A stretch of DNA of 64,000 nucleotides, from assembly GCA_963832245.1 (NCBI GenBank), contig CAWHTG010000004.1, positions 1,674,001 through 1,738,000 on the forward strand, given 5' to 3'. The notes under the pieces were generated by a model. The model had not been told where the DNA came from, ran no database searches, and was given only the letters and a program-made list of their open reading frames with translations. Origin of the DNA: JABDBE01 sp963832245. GTDB lineage: Bacteria; Acidobacteriota; Terriglobia; Terriglobales; Acidobacteriaceae. This document shows positions 1 to 9,071 of this stretch, in pieces; positions within the stretch are counted from its first letter, which is position 1, and every line of letters starts with the position of its first letter. The position numbers were made by a program, and so were the translations under genes.

Positions 1-5
1 TCTGC

Positions 6-239
6 GTGCGGTTTGGCAGGCGCATTCGAGCATTACGGAAAGAGCGCGGCTGGACGCAGGTGTACCTTGCCCAACACACTGGCCTCGGTAGCGTTTACAT
101 TTCACAGCTCGAACACGGCAAGAAAGAACCGGGCTTGAGGACTATTGAGATTCTGGCTCTTGGCTTCGACATGACGCCTGCTCAGCTATTTCGGGGTGTC
201 GGAGTACCAAATTTGAGGTCCAGTCTGCCGAAAATCTGA
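6..239 (+). CDS. XRE-family helix-turn-helix DNA-binding protein
   Basis: A 77-residue protein that is almost entirely one Cro/C1-type helix-turn-helix: an RRIRALRKERGWTQ helix, the turn LAQHTGLGSVYISQLEHGKK, and a final helix ending in MTPAQLFRG. Such proteins bind operator DNA as dimers and usually act as repressors. The first in-window start is a GTG six bases from the edge, so the real start may lie outside the window. No effector domain is visible. What it regulates cannot be told; the next gene downstream is a decayed helix-turn-helix gene on the same strand. Confidence 0.85.
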   Translation: MRFGRRIRALRKERGWTQVYLAQHTGLGSVYISQLEHGKKEPGLRTIEILALGFDMTPAQLFRGVGVPNLRSSLPKI

Positions 240-496
240 CCAGTTGTCTCAGAGCCTTTCCGCGTGGTGTGTCCGCATTTTATGAACGGGCCGCAGAGAG
301 TAGCATGATCTTTTTCTTGCCCGACGAATTCAGATTAAGAGTCTTGACGCTAGAGAGCCGTGTGCGTCGTTTCTGCACAGCAAAATAATTTGTCAACGAT
401 TTGCAACTGATTGCACCGGCCAAACGGCGTGGTTTTCGGGTGGCTGCTCAGCCCTGGCAAATTAGTGGCAGACCTGTTTGAAAAACTGGTCGATAG

Positions 497-757
497 GAAG
501 AGGACCGCAATGACGCCCAGGCGAAGGCTGCGTGGAATCCCACAAACCAACCATCATGGCTTACCGAACACGTCTTTTCGTAGTAAATTCAACCGGCGCT
601 CGCACGAGCCTCAGCTACGGCCATCGCAAAGAAGATTGGAGTATCGCGCTGGTACGCTGGCCGCATTCGCGAGGGCTACCGCCCACACCCACGGCATTGG
701 CAGGCTCTGGCGCAACTGGTGGGCATCACTGCTGCCGAGAGCGCTTTAGCCTTGTGA
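497..757 (+). pseudogene. Decayed helix-turn-helix gene with two adjacent stop codons
   Basis: One frame reads as a coherent protein from about 497 to the TGA at 755-757, interrupted only by TAG TAA at 581-586. Before the stops it reads AAWNPTNQPSWLTEHVFS; after them IQPALARASATAIAKKIGVS followed by RWYAGRIREGYRPHPRHWQ and ALAQLVGI. The second half looks like a helix-turn-helix with a conserved PHPRHWxALAxLVG tail, which I recall from small hypothetical proteins. The frame has no start upstream (TAG at 494-496). Two consecutive stops inside a conserved stretch argue for a real pseudogene. I cannot name the family. Confidence 0.5.
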
Positions 758-1082
758 CCCGGATTCATCCAGTCCGGCAAAATCGCGGGAGTATCTCCAG
801 CTATCGATGACCTGCCGATTACGAATTCGCGGGATTGAGGCCATACCACGTAACCCCAATCACTTACACTCGCACTCGCCTCCTAGCAGCACGCAATGTC
901 ACCTCATTTGTCAGTTACAGGACACCTTAACGGACAGCGAAGGCACGGCATGGTTCTGGCTATCACTTTAAGCTAATGGTGGAGCCTATATTAAGGATGG
1001 CGGTAAGGCGGTTGGAGTTTTTCAGAACCTGACGTGCCCATTTGAGACCCCCTAATATTAAGGATACAGAAGGTAGCCAAGT
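758..1082. other. Intergenic region, nothing recognised
   Basis: No reading frame here shows recognisable protein sequence and I see no strong hairpin. It lies downstream of two genes that converge on it (the decayed regulator and the FG-GAP gene). Confidence 0.5.
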
Positions 1083-3401
1083 TCAAGTCCCATTCCCGGT
1101 CAGCGGAACCGTCTGCGGGCTGGTGGGGTCATTGTCGCTGATACTGACGTTAGCCGATCGTGACCCTTTGGTCTTTGGAGCGAAGGTCACCGTGATGGTG
1201 CATTTACTCTGTGGAGGCACGCTGCTGCCGCAATTGTTGGTCTGGGTGAAATCGTTGGGGTCGGTTCCTTTGATCGCAATCTGGGTGATGGACAGTGAAC
1301 TTGGACCGACGTTGCGCAGAGTGACTGGAATTGGAACACTCTTAGTCCCGACCTTCTGATTCCCGAAGTTAACCTTGGTCGGCGAGAGCACGACCTCCGT
1401 GCCCGTGCCCGACAACTTCACCTTCTGTGGGCTGCCCACGGCATCGTCGGTAACCGAGAGCGTGCCGTTCACTACTCCCTTGTCGGTGGGTGTGAACGCC
1501 ACATTGATTGTACAGTTTCCGCTGACCGGTAGGGTCGAAGGACAATTATTCGTTTGGCTGAACGGTGTTGTTGCAGCGATGCTCGAAATTGTGACAGATT
1601 GGTTGCCCGTGTTGGTCAAGGTCGCCGGTTGAGACGGACTCGTCGTCGCGACCAGTTGCTGGGCGAAGGTTAAGCTCGACGGCGTAAGTGTGACGGTAAA
1701 GGTTTGATTAGTCCCAATTCCCGTCAGGGGCATACTCAAAGGCGCGGAACCCTTGTAGGTCACATTGAGGGAAGCAGACTCATTCCCTACCAGGCTGGGC
1801 GTAAATGTAACCTGAATCTCGCAACTTGCGTTCGGCGGCAAGGCCGAGCCACAGTTATTCGTTTGGGCGAAGTCGGCGGAATTGTCCCCAGTGATGCCGA
1901 TAGTGAGATTGAGTTTGGTGGTACTAAAATTTGTAAGGCCAGCCGTTTGCGGCGGACTGGTCGTTCCGATCATCACCGAACCGAAGTCCAGATTCGTCGG
2001 GGTGAAATAGAGTGGGCGCTGCTCGAATATGGACAATGCGCCGTTGAGTGCGTCGATGCCGAGCAGGTCCAGGTTTCCATTCGCGTTGAAAGCACTTAAG
2101 CTAATCGGAAGCCCTGAGCCCATTCCCGCGAATGTTAATGGCTTCTGAAATCTACCGTCTCCGTTCCCCAGCAGAAGGCTTAGCCCTGCCAAAACATCCA
2201 GCTTCCCATCCCCATTAAAATCTCCGAGACTAACCGATCCGCTCCCGTCACTCGGGACACTCGTGCCACTCCGGAAGGTCCCGTCGCCGTTCCCCAACAA
2301 CACCGAAACTCCATCGGTTACTAGATCAACCTTTCCGTCGCCATTGACATCCGCCGCCGCTACGGAGTCCCCTGCCAATGTCACGGGATAAGAGACCTTA
2401 TTTGCAAAGCCACCCTTGCCGTTACCTAGAAATACGTCAACAACATTCTTTCCATAGTAGTTAGTGCCGCCGACTGCCAGATCCAGATTGCCATCACCGT
2501 TGAAATCGGCGATAGCAGGATACCCGCTCCCGCTGGGCATGAGCCCGTCACAACAGCCGTTTGAAGTGAAAGTACCGTCTCCATTGCCCAGCAAAATCCC
2601 AAAACAAGGTTGGCCATGACAGCTGGGCTCTCCTTTTAACGCGAAGTACAGGTCGAGCTTCCCGTCGCCGTTGAAGTCAGCCGCACTAAGGTTAAAAGCA
2701 TATGCCAGTCGATACTGCTGCTGTTTAAAAGTGAAGCCACCGTTACCATTGCCGAGGAATATGCTTAGCCAACAACATAGCCGCTCGGGAGGGCTAATCA
2801 AGACACTCAAGTCCAGATTTCCGTCGCCATTAAAGTCGCCAGCAACCATGGAAATGACGTTGTCCGTCGAGGTGGTCACCGGCAATTGGAATGTTCCATT
2901 TCCTTTTCCCAGAAAAACCTGAATTCCCCCGGTCGTTGCTCCACCCACCGCAAAGTCCAACAAGCCATCGTTATTGAAGTCGCCCACTGCGATTGGCCCT
3001 GGATTGTTAGCAACGTGCTGAATGCTTCTCGGTAACAAGCCGACTCCTTTGGCGGCGGTTCGAATAGGAAAATAGACCACGTTAGACTGTACTTCCACAG
3101 TTCCTTGATTCCCAATTGTCACCCAGCCGAAGCCCGGCTTGGCGATATCTGAGGCGCTGATCTGAGCCTGTACCTGACTGCTCGACACTACCGTCGTGGA
3201 CCGGATAGATCCGTTCCAATAGACCGCTGCCGTCGAGGTGAAACCTGCGCCGTTGACGGTGAGCGTAAATCCGCTGCCGCCGGGCGCGGCGCTCGCTGGG
3301 ACCAGCGGTTGATTGATCAGCGGGATGGGATTTGATTGCCCCGACGCAAGCGCACCAACGAGCAACACATAACTGAAGACGGCGGACTTCATGTGATGCA
3401 C
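1083..3401 (-). CDS. Secreted FG-GAP/VCBS and choice-of-anchor-D repeat protein
   Basis: A 772-residue exported protein. Residues 1-21 form a signal peptide. A short IPT/TIG-like domain follows (about 25-110), then six or more FG-GAP/VCBS calcium-binding blades with DFNGDGxLD motifs (about 135-460), and three tandem choice-of-anchor-D (ASH-type) Ig-like domains, each carrying QTNNCGS...CxIxVTFxP (about 475-772). FG-GAP blades form a beta-propeller and choice-of-anchor-D modules are seen in large secreted acidobacterial proteins; the role is presumably extracellular adhesion or binding. The ATG is chosen because the signal peptide starts there. No clear sorting signal is visible at the C-terminus. 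Confidence 0.85.
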   Translation of the reverse strand: MHHMKSAVFSYVLLVGALASGQSNPIPLINQPLVPASAAPGGSGFTLTVNGAGFTSTAAVYWNGSIRSTTVVSSSQVQAQISASDIAKPGFGWVTIGNQGTVEVQSNVVYFPIRTAAKGVGLLPRSIQHVANNPGPIAVGDFNNDGLLDFAVGGATTGGIQVFLGKGNGTFQLPVTTSTDNVISMVAGDFNGDGNLDLSVLISPPERLCCWLSIFLGNGNGGFTFKQQQYRLAYAFNLSAADFNGDGKLDLYFALKGEPSCHGQPCFGILLGNGDGTFTSNGCCDGLMPSGSGYPAIADFNGDGNLDLAVGGTNYYGKNVVDVFLGNGKGGFANKVSYPVTLAGDSVAAADVNGDGKVDLVTDGVSVLLGNGDGTFRSGTSVPSDGSGSVSLGDFNGDGKLDVLAGLSLLLGNGDGRFQKPLTFAGMGSGLPISLSAFNANGNLDLLGIDALNGALSIFEQRPLYFTPTNLDFGSVMIGTTSPPQTAGLTNFSTTKLNLTIGITGDNSADFAQTNNCGSALPPNASCEIQVTFTPSLVGNESASLNVTYKGSAPLSMPLTGIGTNQTFTVTLTPSSLTFAQQLVATTSPSQPATLTNTGNQSVTISSIAATTPFSQTNNCPSTLPVSGNCTINVAFTPTDKGVVNGTLSVTDDAVGSPQKVKLSGTGTEVVLSPTKVNFGNQKVGTKSVPIPVTLRNVGPSSLSITQIAIKGTDPNDFTQTNNCGSSVPPQSKCTITVTFAPKTKGSRSANVSISDNDPTSPQTVPLTGNGT

Positions 3402-3632
3402 CCCTCTACGATTGCCCCTTGGTTACACGCTTAACTGGCTTCTGCCGGGGAACTGCGTTAACCCTGGAAATCTTCTGCCTTCAGCATCACCAAGTCAAGT
3501 AGGACTGTGCCGGTCTTGCCCTTGCCACGGACACCGGCGTCGATCTGCCGCATGATCCGATTGCCCCCACCTCATCGGCGATTCTGGTCCCTCGATGGAC
3601 GTGGGGATGCGCAGTCCGCCCTCACTGAAGTC

Positions 3633-5474
3633 TCAAATGGAACCGATGCGAAATCCGGGCACAAATGGCGCTAAAGGAGAGGGGGGCTGAGGTTTGGATT
3701 TCAAACGAAAGGCAGTCTCGCACGGAGCCGTAGCCTGAGCATATTCCTTTGCCTTGGATAGGGAAATGCATAAGCGGGAATAGCCATCGAAAGAGTCCGG
3801 CACCAACCTAACTACCTGTCCAAACTCACGGCTGGCCTCTTTGTATCGATGCTTCTGCATGAGATCGTTGCCCAGGTTGTAGTGTGTATCGGCATGGTTC
3901 GGGTTAATCGCGATTGCTTTTTTGTACTCGGCGATTCCATCGTCCAGCCTTCCCTCACGGTCGAGCGATGTGCCTAGATTGCGATGGGCTTGTTCGTCGT
4001 TGGGGTCCAACTGAATGGCCAGTCTGAACTCGCCGATCGACTCGTCATAGTATCCGTCGGTAAAGCCAAGATCTTCGCCCTTTCGGCCAAGAGCAAGACC
4101 AAGACCGTAGTGAGCAGCCTCCAAGTTCGGCTTCAGTTTAATAGCCTGGCGAAATTCCACGATAGCGTCTTCGTAAGACCTTTTTCCAGCAAAAGCTTCA
4201 TCACAAAAGGCGTTGGCCAAGTCGAGGTGCGCAGCAGCAAGGTCTGGATTCAGCGCAAGTGCTTTTCTGCAGTTGCCAATCGCCTCTTTATACTGCCCCA
4301 TTTCGTCGAACACAACGCAGAGATTGACGTAGCCCTCAGCAAAGTTGGGATTAAGATTGAGCGCATACCGGATTTCGCTGACAGCTTCGTGACGCAGTCT
4401 CTTCGCGTTCAGAGCGTTCCCAAGATTGTTGTGCGCGAAGACGGAAGCCGGGCTATAAATGATAGCTACCCTGTACTCCGCAATGGCTTCATCAACTTGA
4501 CCCATTCGGAGCAGCGCCGCGCCGAGAGTGAGGTGGGCGTCGGTCAGGTTAGGCTTGATTTCGATGGCTTTTCTCGCTTCGCGCACACTGTCCTCGTATA
4601 ACCCATCCTTGATAAGAGCCCAGCCCAGGTTATTGTGCGCTTCGGCGCTTTTAGGATTAAGCGCAATGGCCTCCCGATAAGCCTTTTCGGCGTCGCCGAC
4701 GTTCCCGATCGCCTGCAGGGCGTTTCCGTATGTCAAGTTCAAGTCTCCCCGCGTCGGAGCGGCTTTTGGTAGCTCTGGCGAAGCGAGTATGTCTTCAAGC
4801 TCTCTGCTGGCTTCTTGGTACGCTCCCTTTTGATAAAGCGAAACCGCTAAGGTGCAGCGCGCCAGTTGAACGATGTCTCGGGGAAGGCGTAGGTCAGCGG
4901 GTTGTGCAAGTTGCGCAGTGCTGAACGTTCCCATCGACGTGTCTGAGCTAGAGAAGGCGGGCTGATCGACAATCGTTATCCACGGCTCCTCGAAGCCAGC
5001 GAGCGCGTTAGGTCTCAGAACGAACGCTGCGTGTAGCCACCGCCCGAGCTTGACTGCTTCGGCATGCTGTCGCTCCAGATCTGCCGGCAACGATCTTTCA
5101 AGCAGGCGGACTTTGACGATGTCTTTCAGTTCAGGGGTCGTCTGAACCAACTCCAGAATGGCGGTCTGATATGCGGTTTGCCGCTCCCGGTTCTGGTCTC
5201 CGGGTGCCTCTGCGATTAAGATTCCAACTTCCCCAGTCCTAAAGGGTTCAGGTAGCCCCCAGAAGCGGTAGTAGTAGTATTCCCAACCCACGAGCAAGCT
5301 GCCGCCGCAGAAAAGGGAGATCCATAGCCATTTATCTGCCAAAAGCTCCCAGCCACGCTCACCCTGATTCCACCGGTGACGAAGTCGCCAGTAAAGGACA
5401 GACCCAAGAGCTAGAACCGGACCCCAAATGGGGCCGAATTCGCGAATTAGCCGAATTAAGTCTGGCGAGAACAT
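3633..5474 (-). CDS. Membrane-anchored TPR repeat protein
   Basis: A 613-residue protein with two predicted membrane segments near the N-terminus (about 16-30 and 46-65), a soluble linker, then about ten tetratricopeptide repeats from about residue 245 to 590, recognisable by repeated A-NLG-AL...A...ALxLNPNxAxAH patterns. TPR arrays are protein-docking scaffolds; this one would probably face the periplasm. No enzymatic domain is seen. The ends of the repeats are regular and the gene looks intact. No partner is suggested by the neighbours, which are an FG-GAP protein and a pseudogene. Confidence 0.8.
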   Translation of the reverse strand: MFSPDLIRLIREFGPIWGPVLALGSVLYWRLRHRWNQGERGWELLADKWLWISLFCGGSLLVGWEYYYYRFWGLPEPFRTGEVGILIAEAPGDQNRERQTAYQTAILELVQTTPELKDIVKVRLLERSLPADLERQHAEAVKLGRWLHAAFVLRPNALAGFEEPWITIVDQPAFSSSDTSMGTFSTAQLAQPADLRLPRDIVQLARCTLAVSLYQKGAYQEASRELEDILASPELPKAAPTRGDLNLTYGNALQAIGNVGDAEKAYREAIALNPKSAEAHNNLGWALIKDGLYEDSVREARKAIEIKPNLTDAHLTLGAALLRMGQVDEAIAEYRVAIIYSPASVFAHNNLGNALNAKRLRHEAVSEIRYALNLNPNFAEGYVNLCVVFDEMGQYKEAIGNCRKALALNPDLAAAHLDLANAFCDEAFAGKRSYEDAIVEFRQAIKLKPNLEAAHYGLGLALGRKGEDLGFTDGYYDESIGEFRLAIQLDPNDEQAHRNLGTSLDREGRLDDGIAEYKKAIAINPNHADTHYNLGNDLMQKHRYKEASREFGQVVRLVPDSFDGYSRLCISLSKAKEYAQATAPCETAFRLKSKPQPPSPLAPFVPGFRIGSI

Positions 5475-5551
5475 CAGGATGCGAATCTAGAATGGAGCGC
5501 GGCCCGGCGTCAAGAGCACGAAGCTGATACGAAGAAACGTGTCACCGGAAC

Positions 5552-5870
5552 TCACTTCCGCACCACGTTCTTCCAATGGTATCTAGCCAGCAGATCATTA
5601 ACGACACTTGAACGCCGGTCGAACCGTGATTCCCCCGTTATTAGGTCAACGTACAATTGCGGAACTTGTCGTCGAGGTAGTAATCGTTGTCTAGAACGAC
5701 CGTACCTCCGAAAAAACCGTCTCTGATGAGAAGCCCAATCAAGGCCGCCACAGGATTCGCGACGTACAACGCGATGCCGGGGATAGTTCCCACATAGATT
5801 GATCCCCAAGGCGGATAGAAAAGTTCTTCACCTTCCCACCGCTCGGGTTATACAGCACTGGCCGGTGGGA
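5552..5870 (-). pseudogene. Frameshifted small membrane-protein gene
   Basis: Three minus-strand frames each carry part of one plausible protein. One gives VLYNPSGGKVKNF; the next gives YPPWGSIYVGTIPGIALYV, continuing ANPVAALIGLLIRDGFFGG and TVVLDNDYYLDDKFR; the last gives LYVDLITGESRFDRRSSVV and NDLLARYHWKNVVRK to the stop at 5552. The middle part has a hydrophobic stretch. At least two indels are needed to join them. The family is not recognised and this is a reconstruction by eye. Confidence 0.4.
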
Positions 5871-5916
5871 AAATGAACACGCTGATAGAACTCAACTAGT
5901 TGCTTTCAGAGCTGAG

Positions 5917-6584
5917 TCACTGAACGTGCTCCAAAAACACCGCACCTTGAGACTTATTCTGGTTAACCGTCGTCAACGGTGCGCCCATGAGGGCTGTCGT
6001 GTTGAACGACGCCGCGACCGAGGTCCCGACGCCCAATCCAGGAGCCACGAGCTTTGCAGATTGGGTAGCGTTAACCCACCCGGAAGACGGTTTCTTGAAT
6101 GTGAATGCCGCCCCGCTAAATTTCTTATAGCTCGCCGTGGCGTAGGGATCGCCGACGATAATCAGATGCGGGTTCATGGCCACAGAAATACCAAATCCAT
6201 AAGGATGAGCTTCTGTCGAGGTCAAGATGGCATTCGGCGTAGTTGTCGATTGCCAGCCGTTGACTGGCTCAAGATAGACCATTACCCTCCCGGAACCATT
6301 GTTGCCCGAGGGCGCTCCCGCTACTATCGTTCCGCCTTCGATCACCACGGAAGACCCGAGCCCCTCTCCGATGAACGCCTGACCCTCCGTCAACTCCGCC
6401 GTCTCTGTCATATTCTGCCAGCCGCCACGGGTCTCCTGGAACACGTACACCGCTCCGTATCCCAGCGGATGTCCAACCTCCGCAGCGCCAACGACCGCCA
6501 CGACTCCATTCACCGATACCCCTTAACTGTGGCCAGCAGACGTATCACAAAAAACCAGACTCGATCCCGAAGTAGCTTCACCAT
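5917..6584 (-). pseudogene. FG-GAP repeat protein, short and probably frameshifted near its N-terminus
   Basis: The open frame from a GTG at 6513 encodes 198 residues of FG-GAP-like repeats (VVAVVGAAEVG, GSSVVIEGGTIVAGAPSG, ISVAMNPHLIIVGDP, GTSVAASFNTTALMGAP), but has no signal peptide. An ATG at 6584 with a GGGGAG ribosome-binding site begins MVKLLRDRVWFFVIRLLATV, a basic-then-hydrophobic leader in another frame that stops exactly where the repeat frame begins. One base of indel would join leader and repeats. Full FG-GAP proteins are usually much longer, so this is either a fragment or a frameshifted short paralogue. Function is probably extracellular binding. Confidence 0.55.
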
Positions 6585-6749
6585 GACGGCACTCCCCTGT
6601 AAAACTCTAAGAACATCGTGCTCCTCGTCCGAATAATTTCAAGGGGACTTTAGTCCCAACTCAGAGAACGGGTGCCGATGGATTAAAGGCAACATCGTTG
6701 ATACTGTAGCATTTTCCCCTCATGCCCCTATACCCCCGCATGATTTGAC

Positions 6750-6784
6750 GGGTTGGTGTACAGCGACGGCAAAAGTGACCCCCC
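6750..6784 (+). repeat. Left 35-bp inverted repeat of the recombinase island
   Basis: Matches the reverse complement of 11681-11715 at 32 of 35 positions (shared blocks GGGTTGGTGTA, GCGAC and GCAAAAGTGACCCCCC). The inner end is the C-rich side. The rest of 6585-6905 shows no gene. The AAAAGTGACCCCC part resembles transposon ends I recall from IS21-like elements, but I could not check that. Confidence 0.75.
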
Positions 6785-6905
6785 ACCCGGCGCAGCGAAA
6801 TCTTAATGGAAACTGTGCAGCCTGAAGCTGCCATATAAGGAGTAGTCTTAGGTACTGCGAATTGGGGAACGGATCGCCCGTAAGGTTCGAACTGGAGAAA
6901 AACAA

Positions 6906-7298
6906 ATGAACAAACTGAACGATTCAAGCAAACAAAAAAAGGGCGATCCAAAACTTAACAGGTGTGCAATCTACGCACGTTGTGCGACGAACGTCCCGAT
7001 GTCCTCTTCAAATTCAATCGCAAAGCAAATTCGTTCGTGTTCAAGGTACGCCTCGAAACGAGGCTGGAAGATAGTCACAGAATTAGTTGAGGCCGATGTT
7101 CCTGCTTCTGGAGCTTCCCTGGCGGACGCTGCGCACTCAAGAGATTGATGGCAACCGCCGAACAACGACCTCGACCAATTGATCATGTCTTGATGGCCGA
7201 TATATCCCGTCTCACCCGCAACCTAGCGGATTATCTGCGGATTCTCAAGCATTTCGGCAACAACGATGTAGACGTTGTGGCGATAAATGAATCATGAA
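6906..7298 (+). pseudogene. Truncated, frameshifted serine recombinase catalytic domain
   Basis: From an ATG at 6906 with a GGAG ribosome-binding site the frame reads a resolvase N-terminal domain (CAIYARCATNVPMSSSNSI, then KQIRSCSRYASKRGW). Near 7130 it must shift by one base to continue as LKRLMATAEQRPRPIDHVL, MADISRLTRNLADYLRI and LKHFGNNDVDVVAINES, ending at TGA 7296-7298. The DHVLMADISRLTR block is the conserved second motif of serine recombinases. The nucleophile position of the YxRxS motif is Ala (YARCAT), so even a repaired protein should be inactive. The C-terminal recombinase and DNA-binding domains are missing. It is a relic of the same family as the two intact recombinases next door. 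Confidence 0.75.
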
Positions 7299-7382
7299 AA
7301 CCAGGCTCCGGTCGGAATTCAGTCGAGCGAGGAGCGTCACGAACCGACGTTCGCGGGGAACCGGTCAGCGAGCCAGCAGAGA
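7291..7382 (+). repeat. Direct repeat copy 1 (remnant of a recombinase 3' end)
   Basis: About 90 bp resembling 9216-9306 at roughly 80 percent identity by eye (shared blocks ATCATGAAAA, ATTCAGTCGAGC, AGCGTCAC, TCAGCGAGCCAGCAGAGA). The second copy lies inside the C-terminal coding part of the minus-strand recombinase. Read on the minus strand this copy still spells CWLAD, as in that gene, and then has stops. It is therefore a decayed fragment of a third recombinase 3' end. Confidence 0.7.
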
Positions 7383-7464
7383 CCCCCGCTGCACTCCTTT
7401 TTAAGTATGATCGGCGTTTCTGATAGCGAAGGTTTCTAAAGCGTTACAGCGGGAGGGCGCCAAA

Positions 7465-8985
7465 ATGTCGATCCTTGCAGCCCAATATGTCAGGATGTCT
7501 ACCGACCTTCAGCAGTATTCAATTGAGAATCAGAAGGCAGCGATCCAGCAATATGCGCTACAACATGGGTTTGCCGTAATCAAGACCTACACCGACGCTG
7601 GCAGGAGCGGGGTTGTACTCAAATCGCGAGCTGGTCTTAAAGAGCTTCTGGCCGATGTCTTGAGCGGAAATGCTATCTTCAAGGCAATTCTGGTCTACGA
7701 CGTGAGTAGATGGGGGCGATTTCAAGATTCCGACGAAGCAGCCCACTACGAGTTTATATGCAAAAATGCAGGCATTCCGGTTCACTACTGTGCCGAACTG
7801 TTTCAAAACGACGGAACACTGCCTAATTCGATCTTCAAATCTCTGAAACGAATGATGGCGGCAGAGTACAGTCGCGAGTTGGGCGTCAAGGTATTCGGAG
7901 CACAGAAAAGATTGGCGCAACTTGGTTTTAGGATGGGCGGCACTCCCGGCTACGGCCTTCGACGGTTGCTCGTTTCTAACAATCCCAAGCTCAATCGACG
8001 GTTGGATGCAGGCCAACGCAAGGACCCCGCCGATCATACAATTCTGGTTCCCGGCCCAAGAAAAGAAGTTGAATGCGTTCGGGCTATCTATGCGATGGCC
8101 CTAACTAACCTCACCATGAGCGAGATTGCGCGTAGACTCAATCGCCATGGTATCCCGTTTCTTGGGGGCAGGCAATGGACGAGTGCTGCGGTTGGAAGAA
8201 CCCTTAGAAACCCAAAATATGCAGGAGTCAATACGTGGAATCGGATGACCTGTAAACTCCATAGCAGCCCGAAGAACCTCCCTCCGGAGCAATGGATAGT
8301 GACGCCAGATGCCTTCCCGCCTGTCATCGACCAAGATACTTTTGAACGAGTTCAGGTCGCTTTGAAGAAACGCTTAGCCAAGAAAACAGACGAAGAAATC
8401 TTGGATGCCCTACGATGCTTGTTTCGCCGCAAAGGGGAATTGACCGAGAAAATCATAAAAACTGCTCGGAACGCCCCTACACTTTCGACGTGTTTTCGCC
8501 GCTTGGGTCGCTTTCGAGAGATATACAAGCGGGTTGGATATAACCCGCCTGCGGGCCGTTTCACGATGACTGAAAGCAAAGCTATTACATGGAAGCTTCG
8601 TGCTCAGGTCCTATCGCATATTTCCGAACTCTTCACTCAAAGAGCCCAGTTCTTTTGTCTCCTAGGGAGACAACGAGTAATGGTCCAATTGGACAAATCT
8701 CTAACCATTTCACTGGTCATTTGTCGTAGTGAGCGAACGCGAGGAGGCGGACTTGGCTGGAACATCATTCCGGCTCCTAGTGAGCGCGATTACATCACTC
8801 TGCTATGCAGATTGAACAAAGAGAACGCCGGGGTGCATAGTTTCTACCTGTTTCGCAGGATCGATAAAGGAATCAACTTCAAGGTGGATGAGAGAGACCC
8901 GTGGTGGGAGAAAGGCAAGCGCATAGAGATTGCGCAACTTTGCGACTCCGCGAATGAAATGGCACGATCCGAGAACGCGGCTTGA
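7465..8985 (+). CDS. Large serine recombinase (first of a convergent pair)
   Basis: A 506-residue site-specific recombinase. The N-terminal resolvase domain (about 1-160) has the nucleophile Ser in YVRMSTD (about residue 12), the ILVYDVSRWGRFQDSDEAAH motif, and SRELGVKV at the start of the long helix. A Recombinase domain (about 165-290) follows, with GYGLRRLL, the YAMALTNLTMSEIARRLN helix-turn-helix and WTSAAVGRTLRNPKYAG. The remaining C-terminal region is unusual and lacks the Cys pairs of the usual zinc-ribbon. Large serine recombinases cut all four strands through Ser-DNA links to integrate, excise or invert DNA. The ATG has a GGGAGGG site nine bases upstream. It ends 86 bp from the end of its convergent paralogue. 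GxYAG-type motifs and the catalytic residues all look intact. Confidence 0.9.
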   Translation: MSILAAQYVRMSTDLQQYSIENQKAAIQQYALQHGFAVIKTYTDAGRSGVVLKSRAGLKELLADVLSGNAIFKAILVYDVSRWGRFQDSDEAAHYEFICKNAGIPVHYCAELFQNDGTLPNSIFKSLKRMMAAEYSRELGVKVFGAQKRLAQLGFRMGGTPGYGLRRLLVSNNPKLNRRLDAGQRKDPADHTILVPGPRKEVECVRAIYAMALTNLTMSEIARRLNRHGIPFLGGRQWTSAAVGRTLRNPKYAGVNTWNRMTCKLHSSPKNLPPEQWIVTPDAFPPVIDQDTFERVQVALKKRLAKKTDEEILDALRCLFRRKGELTEKIIKTARNAPTLSTCFRRLGRFREIYKRVGYNPPAGRFTMTESKAITWKLRAQVLSHISELFTQRAQFFCLLGRQRVMVQLDKSLTISLVICRSERTRGGGLGWNIIPAPSERDYITLLCRLNKENAGVHSFYLFRRIDKGINFKVDERDPWWEKGKRIEIAQLCDSANEMARSENAA

Positions 8986-9071
8986 CGACGGGTTCCGAAG
9001 AGGATCTTGTTAACGGAGTTAGGTCGGTCAGCCTTGTCCCGGTCATCAGCTATTTGTTCTTCTTGGTAATG

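Noticed and set aside
3402..3632. Minus-strand tail MRQIDAGVRGKGKTGTVLLD ending before the FG-GAP gene
   Set aside because: Reads like the end of a protein but has no recognisable domain or start, and is too short to support.
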